In this document: in pieces, positions 56,760 through 64,000 of the stretch | Layout: each line of letters opens with the position of its first letter | Numbering within the stretch: the first letter of the stretch is position 1 | Source: Spirogloea muscicola | Taxonomy: Eukaryota > Streptophyta > Zygnematophyceae > Spirogloeales > Spirogloeaceae | DNA length: 64,000 nt | Direction: 5' to 3' | Assembly: GCA_009602725.1 (NCBI GenBank) | Contig: WELB01000116.1 | Span: 360,844 to 424,843, forward strand | The notes under the pieces: generated by a model | The model's database searches: none | What the model was told of the DNA's origin: nothing | The model's input: the letters and a program-made list of their open reading frames with translations, nothing else | Made by a program: the position numbers and the translations under genes

Positions 56760-58225
56760 TTCATGGAGGCGGGCTACAAGGTGGCCATGGAAAATACGTC
56801 CAACATGCCCATTCAGCTAGGCGCAGGCGGACAGCTTCACACCCGGCGCGCTGACCTAGTCGCCATCCCGCCCGGAAAAAGAGGACCAGCGTATCATCGC
56901 GGATGTGGTGACCGCCGATTGCGTCGACTCCGCCAACCCTGGAGCAGGCGCGCCCTGGAGCAGGCGGCAGCCGAAGTGGAGATCGGTCAGCTGCCCTTTC
57001 AGGTTGCCCTCCGCTCTGCCCGCGACGGGCTCCTGTCGGTCCACCCCAACATGTCGGAGCGGGTCGTCCCTTTCATCCACCTCGCCCACACCCCTGACAA
57101 GCGTGCCCAGGCACGCTTCTCGGCGCTGGTTGAGAAAGCGGCCTCTGCCCAGGTGGTGGAGCTTCTCCCTCCGTCCGACCTTCGAGAGGGCGCGCCCGGC
57201 TGCTCTCAGCCTCCTCCCCTGGGGCGGCGGCGTGGTTATCAGCGCTCCCACTCCACGCGGCGCTCACCATGCCCGATGAGGTTTTCAGGACGGCGGTCAA
57301 CCGGCTCTTGGGCCTCGTCCCTCCCTGCCTCGTGGGCGTCACTCAGTGCGAGTGCGGTGTCCGTCACGCTGAACCTGCGGAGCGGGCTGCCCCTATGCTC
57401 CGTTCCGCGCACGGGGCGAGCGGACCGCTTCTCACGACCTCTTGCGCGATGGTATGCAGGGGGGGTTTTCGGAGGCCGGCTTTAAGGTCGCGGTGGAGAA
57501 CTCCTCCATAATGCCCATCCAGCTGGGCGCGGACGGCCAGCCCCATATGCGACGCGCCGACCTGGTCGCCATCCCGCCCGGCGGCGGTCCCCGCATCATC
57601 GCTGATGTGGTGACAACTGACTGCATCGACTCCGCCAGTCCCACCAGATCGGCGTCGTTTGCAGGGCACGCGGTCGGCCAGGCGGCCCGGGGCAAGAAGC
57701 GAAAATATGCTGATCACCCGGTGGGGGATGAACTCGCGGCCCTGGCGATGGACGTACACGGGGCTTTCGGCAGCCGCTGGCTGGATCTCATTCAGCGGAT
57801 TGCCCGCCAGGCCATTGACCGGCGGCCGGGTCTGCCAGAGGCGCTGCCCGGCTTCAACGCCGCCGGTTCGCTCGCACAAGTCTTCCGCACGCGCCTGGCC
57901 GTATCGCTTCAACGCTCCCTTGCCCACGCCGTCCACACGCGAGCAGGCCGTATGCTATGGCCGCCGCCTCTGGGTCTCGGCGGAGTACCTCTTTCCATGC
58001 AGCGAGCGCCACGGGCAGCAGGGCGAGCAGCCTGGCTTCCATGTCGCCGGGTCCCTCGCCCAAGCTTTCCGGATGCGCCTGGCCGTCTCTTTGCAGCGGT
58101 CCCTAGCTTTTGCGGTCCACTTGCGCGCAGGCCGCGCTCTGGCGGCGGCCTCCGGCTTCCGTCAGGGCGACGTCTTTCCGCCTGCTAGCTACTCAGATTT
58201 GCATCTACTGACGATAGGTTACTGA
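56760..58225 (+). mobile_element. LINE-2 composite with duplicated endonuclease and C-terminal segments
   Basis: An endonuclease fragment (EAGYKVAMENTSNMPIQLGA, RRADLVAIPPG; 56760-56930) is followed at about 56940 by an upstream ORF part (AAAEVEIGQLPFQVALRSAR), which then runs forward through MPDEVFRTAVNRLLGLVPPC to a second, fuller endonuclease (RRADLVAIPPGGGPRIIADV, 57555-57615; open frame 57442-58188). At about 57990-58020 the C-terminus is interrupted and restarts (AGSLAQAFRMRLAVSLQRSL), ending SYSDLHLLTIGY. It is a mosaic of at least three pieces, with frame changes. Confidence 0.75.
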
Positions 58226-58599
58226 GACTTCGCTTACTGCTGTCTCAGTCCTTAACACTCCGACTCCTTCAGACCTTGTCCATTCTTTTGGGCTGGCCTC
58301 TCCCAGCCACCAGGTAATCTGGCCGCGCTTGCTTTTCCTTGCTACTCAGACCTGGTGTTGCTCACTCGTGGGTACTGAGCTTCCCTCCGCATCGTCTGTG
58401 TTCTGCAGTGTTTTGTGATGGAGTCCTTTTTCCCCTGGCCCCTTCTCGTCCTTTGTTCATTCTTTTTTGGGCTGGCTGTTTCCAACCCCTATCCTCAACG
58501 GGCGAGCCCTTTCTTTTTCCGGCTCCTCTTTCTTTGGCTTTGGACATTGTCCATTCTTTTTTGGGCTGGCTTTGCCAGCCCCTCTGCTCTATGGGCGCG
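58226..58599 (+). repeat. LINE tails with hairpins
   Basis: gggctggcctctcccagcc (58290-58308), a tail starting ctcactcgtgggtactgagc (58362-58381), a variant gggctggctgtttccaaccc (58468), and the perfect hairpin GGGCTGGCTTTGCCAGCCC (about 58563-58581). Confidence 0.7.
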
Positions 58600-58961
58600 G
58601 ACTTCTCTTTCACGTCGGCATCGACCGCTGGGCACGCGGTCGGTCTGGCGGCCCGTGGGGCAAGGAGCGTACATATGTCGACCACCCTCCAAGCGATGAA
58701 TTCGCGGCCCTGGCCATTGGGGGTCACGGGGCTTTCGGCAGTGGCTGGTCGGATCTCCTCCAGCGGCTTGCCCGGCAGGCCATCGAGCCGCGGCCGGGTC
58801 TGCCAGGCTTCAACGCTGCCGGCTCCCTCGCCCAGGTATTTCGCATGAGGCTGGCGGTCTCGCTCCAGCGCTCTCTGGCTCACGCAGTCCACACGCGCGC
58901 CGGCCGCTGCTATAGCTGCTGCCTCAGGGTCTCGGCGGAGTGCCTCTTTCCCAGCTTCTAG
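58600..58961 (+). mobile_element. LINE-2 C-terminal fragment
   Basis: Coding pieces match the end of LINE-2: DEFAALAIGGHGAFGSGW, LLQRLARQAIEPRPGLPG, FNAAGSLAQVFRMRLAVSLQ and HAVHTRAGR, with frame changes at the left. The final LLTRGY equivalent is degraded (ctcactcgtggatactgagc at 58980-59000). Confidence 0.7.
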
Positions 58962-59835
58962 TTGATCTCAATTGCTGTTGCTCACTCGTGGATACTGAGC
59001 ATCCATCTGCATCATGTCGTGTCCTGGTTTGTATTTATTTTTTTCGGCTGCTAGCTTTTCAGACTTGCATCTACTGACTAGAGATTACGGAGAGTCCGCT
59101 TGCTGCTGTCTCAGTCCTTAGCACTCCGGCTCCCTCAGAGAAGTGGCACTCCCAATGGGGGCAAGGGCTGTGAAAAGCCAGCCCCAAAAAGAATTGACAA
59201 AGGTTCGAAGGGGCCAAATGATGGAGGGGCCTAAAAAGCTACGAAGGGGCCTGAAGATGCTCTGTCAGAACGGGGGAGGATGGACTACTTGGTAGTTACG
59301 AGTGAGGAGCCTCAAACCCTACAGACTAGCTGCCGTAACTCCTTCAGACCTTGTCCGTTCTTTTGGGCTGGGCTCTCCCAGCCGCCAGTTAATCTGGCCG
59401 CGCTTGGAATGCAATTTCGGCACCATTTGGTGGCCTTTGGATATTGTCCATTCTTTTCTGGGCTGGCTTTGCTAGCCCCTTTTTCTATGGGCGAGCAATT
59501 TCTTTCTTCACTGTGGGCGCACACTTTCTTCTGGCTTGCGCACTGGGGTTGCTCGTCCTCCCCTCCGCTCATCTGACAAGGGGATGCTAAGAGAATTGCG
59601 CGCCCACAGGTGGTAGGGGCTGGGAAAGGCCAGCCCAAAAAGAATGGACAAGGTCCAAAGAGCCAAAAGGGGCCGAGAAGAGCCTGCTAAGGGGGCTAAG
59701 AGCGCCCTGTCTGCCCACCCTGTGGCTCCTTCATGGACACCTGAATGCATCTTGGCTGGCCTCTCACAGCCGCTCCTTTAATATCGACAGCCGGATTCCT
59801 AGCATCACGCAGAGCTCAGAGCTCAGAGCTCCGCC
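58962..59835. repeat. Mixed LINE tails before the invertase gene
   Basis: Pieces include tcactcgtggatactgagc (58981), a minus-sense unit with gccagccccaaaaagaattgac and ttcgaaggggcc (59175-59215), a plus-sense gggctgggctctcccagcc (59366), hairpin GGGCTGGCTTTGCTAGCCC (59460-59478), and a solo LINE-1 tail at 59695-59795 (aagagcgccctgtctgccc...cacagccgctcctttaatatc). Confidence 0.7.
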
Positions 59836-60897
59836 TCGCTCATCCCTTCTGCTCCCTTCTGTGGTCACTGAGCGGGTCAGCTTAGCAGCAGGTGATGTAC
59901 ACCTGTCATGTGCTTGCCTTCGGCCACTCAGGCCCTCCATCACTCAAGACACACTCCGTTGTTGCTGCCTCCGGGTTCCGTCAGGGCGACGCTTTTCTGA
60001 AGAGAACCACCTCGCAGGGCTGAAAGTACAAGCTGGAATGTCAGCCAACTGCTGCAGAATCATAAATGACAATAATTGAGATGACAATTGCGTAAAACTG
60101 CAAGACTACACTTTTCAATTTCCAGCAAACGTTGAATGCATATGAAGACAGTCGCCCTCTTCTGGGTAGTAGTTCCTTCAGATTGAATGAAAATGGGTAC
60201 CTGAATATTCAGACCACAAGATGTATGGGCCTTTGCTAGATTCCCTTGGCCAAGGAACAGTCACAAGTTTGACAGGCTGGCTCCATTAAGCAGGTAATTG
60301 GCGTGTGCTCGGGTTCGGAGTTTTTGCGGCCTTGACTGCTACATGTTGACCAAGAATCAGTAATGCCCTATTGCCAAGAGTCACGCATGTCAATGATCTG
60401 ACACACACCGACATGACTGAGCCAGTAGCTGGGCACTGCATCATGCCCTTCAAGGGCCTAATATTGTGACGACCATTTCTCTACCATGGCTTCGACAACA
60501 AGTTCCTCTCAATAGTTCTGTCTGTACACTCCCAATTCTACGAGGAACAAAAATGGCTGCGCTCAACTGCAGCGTATACCATGGGCATGTCGCTGAGGAG
60601 GCTCCCAGGCTAATCAAGAAGCCAGGAAAAGCCTCCAATTCTGCGCGCTTAGGCTGTCCAGGATAAACTCTTCACCAAGGGCTGATGACAAAGTCAGCCC
60701 CAATGAGCCTAGATAGCTGTCTAGGATGGCTGTTGCTGCTGTCTCGCAGCACCAATTTGGGGCCAACATAGGCCACTCATGTAAATAATAATTGGAGTAA
60801 TCAAGCACTAGCAGATAAGGAATCTAAAGCAAAGACCTCGTCAATTTGTAGGAGCTCGGCTTATGTCAACAAGTAGACCAATGAGGGAAACAGCAAG
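59836..60897. other. Spacer downstream of invertase
   Basis: A short LINE C-terminal scrap (cctccgggttccgtcagggcg, 59966-59986) is the last repeat trace. The rest, to the invertase stop codon, is AT-richer and shows no gene, RNA or repeat; part of it is probably the invertase 3' untranslated region. Confidence 0.45.
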
Positions 60898-63800
60898 TCA
60901 AGCAGGTCGGTGGGTTGAGGGGACCTCTGACGAAGGTGGGGTGTTTGAGCTTGCACGCCTCCTTCTCTTCCTCAAGCCAGCAGCAGCAAAGGCCTCCAGC
61001 AGATTCCAGTCCTCGTCACATGTGAGGATATCAACAGCCTGCTCAAGGCATCAAGATGGATCGTTGGAAGAGCGGCTCTTTTGCCAATACAAGGTAATAC
61101 CAGCGATCAACAACAAGTATCAGAAGGTAAGTGACCTGACCTGCGGGTTACGAAGTATGAGCTTTGCACACAGATAGCCAGCAATTGACCAAGTCTGGAA
61201 GAGGTGGGCTTTCTTGCCCACAAAGCGTGCATTCTTCATGTCGTAGTACTCAGGCCAGCAATCTTGGTGCAGGCGCTTTTCAGCAACCTCTACAGCCCGC
61301 TGCGCTAGGTCCTTGCGGCCCATCTTCATGCAAGCTGCAGTGAACTGCCAGAGCAGCGGCACAGATGATAGACGCTCAAGAGCTTGCCTTTCTTGCCTAC
61401 TTGGCAGATCAGTTCCTCTAGGACCAGCAAATTAGACTAAACAATAAGTCCTCCAATTGGCATGAGTTCTACATAAGGCCGCACTGCATTTATAAAATTT
61501 CTCAAAGCCCCAGATCACAGCCGGTGGGAACAAGCATGAGCGTTGATACCACCGACCTGCCAGAGTAGCACAGGCCAAGACCCACCATTGTGGTAGCTCC
61601 ACTCCCTGCATCGAAGTTGTTTTGTCAACAAAAGATTATCCATCAAGGGTTGTGGAACAGTGCTACGGGTGTAGTCAGGGTTGACAAATGACAGCACGGC
61701 GACTATGTTCAACACTGTTGCTTATTAACTAGAGCAGATGCAGTCAACCCTCCCACACATTAGCTGCATGTCATACACAATCATGAAGTGTCTTTAGAGC
61801 TGTAAAAGATGGCAGCTGATACTAGGTCCTAAATGAGAGGACATCAGTACGTGTTTTTTGGATCTGCCCCAGTGATGATTCGCCACTCGTGGTGATTGAG
61901 TGCAGGGAAGCATATCTTCAGCGGCATCGCTCCGATCAAATCAGTCCAGCGGGCCTCTATTAAGTCTAATATTGCAGCACTTTGTTTCTCGCTTGCTAGG
62001 CAGCTCATGATGGACCACAAATTTCCAAGCGTGAAGAACCGAAAGTCCATGTGGGCAGGCTGCATGCCAGATAGAGAAGAGACCCAAGTGTCAAGAATTG
62101 CTCTGGATTACTCTCCCTTGCTCCACATCCAGTCTGCTTAAGTCAGGTGCACTATTCAAAGCAAAATCTCAATTGGACCACCGGTACTTGACAGCAGGAC
62201 CATTTGGCTAAGATGCATTGCCAACCACTGTACAGACTGTCTAAGGGCATAGCAGGTGCTCCGACCTGCACGTTGCCCACCAAGTAACCACCTCTTTCTG
62301 GCATCCAATCCACGAGCCAAGGTGAAACCTATACAGCTGTGTAGTGAAGTAAGGAATGGACAACGAGACCAGCCACGACGCAGGCATGTCCTTAGGATTT
62401 CCCACCAGCAATACCAATGACACCAGTTGAACAAACATAAGCCTACTCTGACCTAGTCCGAGTAATTTCCCTCACGGGGATGCTGGGCAAGATCTCACTT
62501 GTTCCGGGTAGATATTGAATTTGTTGATGGCTTCCTCTGAATATTCCTCGGTCTTGTAGCGGTATATTTCATTCAATTTTCGAAGATCAATCCAGTAATA
62601 TTCTCGAACATGAAATGATAGGGCCGTAAGGCGAGCGGTCACATTGCGGATGAGTTCAAGACCTGCTTGATCAGGAATCAGCATCTCTCTTGCACATCGC
62701 AGTGCCGAATAGAAGAGAGCCTGCCAGGTCCACAGTATCACAGATCAGCAACATTTACGATTTGGTCTCAAGTGCTGATATAAGCAGAAAGCCTGTCCCC
62801 TCTGGCCGCAGCAATGTGAGAAGAATCACTCTGCATCTTGCAAAGTGCATCGTGGCTCAAGATTGCTGGAAACAGTGATTCAGGGCCAACAGCTATAGTG
62901 CAAACCCAGCCCATGAGGGACAGGTTGTTGTCCACTTCAACCTGCCCGTTTTCCAAGTAGATTGCTGGCGTGCCTTACACTAGCAATACGGCGAGGGTTG
63001 TGTAAGTAACACAAATGCCATGCTCACCTGAATTTCAAGAGGATGACCATGGATACCCATTCGACGATCAATCATACAGGAGCCATCGGTGACCAGCAAT
63101 GTGGGGAACATGTCAAAGCCGTCAGCCAGGCATACTTTCAGTATGAGCTTGATTCCAGTCTGGACATCCACACGCCCTTGCAGTGACAAATCTCCGGTTG
63201 CCTTTCCATATGCCCGCAGTAAGAAAATCCACCACAAGCCTGCATTCAGTAGAATGACTCCAGATGTCAAGGGAAGACATGTCCTCTATAAACCCTTGCA
63301 AGCAGTCTACACTCTCTCGAGAACACAAAGGTATGTGAGAGTCCGGAGCATGCTCACTGCATGTAATGGCAAAAAGGAGCTTCCTTCTGCAACACGTTGC
63401 TATCAGCAGCAGGAGTGTATCTAGCAACGGTCTTGGAGTGTGGCTGCCTGCCCAGGACCTGAGTCGACCGGAGCAACTCGCCCAATAGCAGACTCGCCAA
63501 AGTCCGGGTACAGAATCTCCTCTGTTGCTCCCGGAGGTCCGTCCTCAAGGGGCACAGTGGTCACCTTGAAGCTCGCCGGCATCAGGCCTTCACCAGGCGT
63601 GTAGCAGTCTAAGGTCTTCTCCCAGGACTGACACCAGCCAAACGGGGCGGCGAGAGGGTTTGGCCGAGTCATCATCACAGAGCAGAAGGACCAGGTAGAA
63701 GATAACGAATGAAGCTGTCCGGGGATTCTGTCAGTGGTGCTCAACTACTTGGCTAGAGCAGGTGGGGGCCACGTGAGTCACCTGCAGCTGCAATGTGTGG

Positions 63801-64000
63801 AGGAGGAAGTTGCGGACGATTTCCGACTCCCCTGCCAGGAGGAAGGCAATCCCGGAAGGCACCAAGTCCCGGATGAAAACTTGGTCGTAGTTCACGAGGT
63901 CCTCGTCGTTGGGGTCACAGGCTGCCAACGTGCCCACCTGGCCCATGAGTTTCGCGGCGGGTGCATGAGATACTCAGCTATGACTGTGCCAGGCAGATGA
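60898..64000 (-). CDS. Neutral/alkaline invertase (GH100), 5' end outside window
   Basis: GH100 enzymes split sucrose to glucose and fructose at neutral pH. The gene enters from the right edge, so the N-terminus and first exons are missing. Minus-strand blocks in order: [20 protein letters not shown] and [15 protein letters not shown] (63945-63790; the NYDQVFIRD Asp is in the family's catalytic motif), GLMPASFKV and [15 protein letters not shown] (63600-63450), [19 protein letters not shown] and [18 protein letters not shown] (63230-63030), [20 protein letters not shown] (62620-62560), [17 protein letters not shown]-like then [20 protein letters not shown] and [15 protein letters not shown] (62065-61850; Glu of HEWR is the second catalytic candidate), [14 protein letters not shown] (61610), [20 protein letters not shown] and [14 protein letters not shown] (61240-61160), and the last exon [20 protein letters not shown] with TGA at 60900-60898. 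Family blocks appear complete over this part. Confidence 0.88.

Overview
The window reads as nuclear DNA of a green-lineage eukaryote, most likely a streptophyte alga. Evidence: intron-rich genes with GT..AG junctions, a plant-type TRB/SMH telomere-binding protein (N-terminal Myb, H1/H5 and coiled coil), a callose synthase, an LSF2-type phosphoglucan phosphatase, a UPL6-type HECT ligase, a plant/cyanobacterial GH100 neutral invertase, a TTTAGGG-type telo-box, and a block of green-plant-like mitochondrial DNA. A Mesostigma/Klebsormidium-grade alga fits; the species cannot be fixed from the sequence.

Layout, left to right: poly-T and retrotransposon tails (1-760); TRB gene on the minus strand (1778-4619) with a telo-box just upstream of its start; retrotransposon tails (about 4.97-6.5 kb); SAM-domain gene on the minus strand (7600-9348), divergent across a 567-bp GC-rich spacer from the UPL6 gene (9916-16939); repeats and a degenerate mitochondrial insert (17996-19930) with tRNA, atp9, atp4 and cox1 remnants; LSF2 (20736-22202); repeats; a 12.3-kb callose synthase gene (24465-36814); a 10-kb retrotransposon cluster (37.3-47.8 kb) with two RLE-type LINE families in both orientations; an assembly gap; a mARC/MOSC gene (47976-50162); DNA polymerase eta on the minus strand (50872-54335); a second retrotransposon cluster (54.4-59.8 kb); and the 3' part of a neutral invertase gene on the minus strand, cut by the right edge (60898-64000).

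The host genes share no pathway beyond a loose carbohydrate theme (LSF2 starch turnover, callose synthase using UDP-glucose, invertase splitting sucrose). Retrotransposon sequence, by eye, is confined to intergenic DNA and often lies within a few hundred bases of a gene start.

The most unusual content is the LINE population. Two related families (LINE-1 and LINE-2, names used only here) encode a reverse transcriptase followed by a zinc-finger-like C-x-C-x12-H-x3-C motif and a restriction-like endonuclease signature R-x-D-x14-D. Both end in the peptide LLTRGY. Their 3' regions carry a GC-rich hairpin, and dozens of short tails that begin in the last codons of the ORF are scattered, concatenated and chimeric across every intergenic region. 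Two LINE-1 copies face each other as a large inverted repeat.
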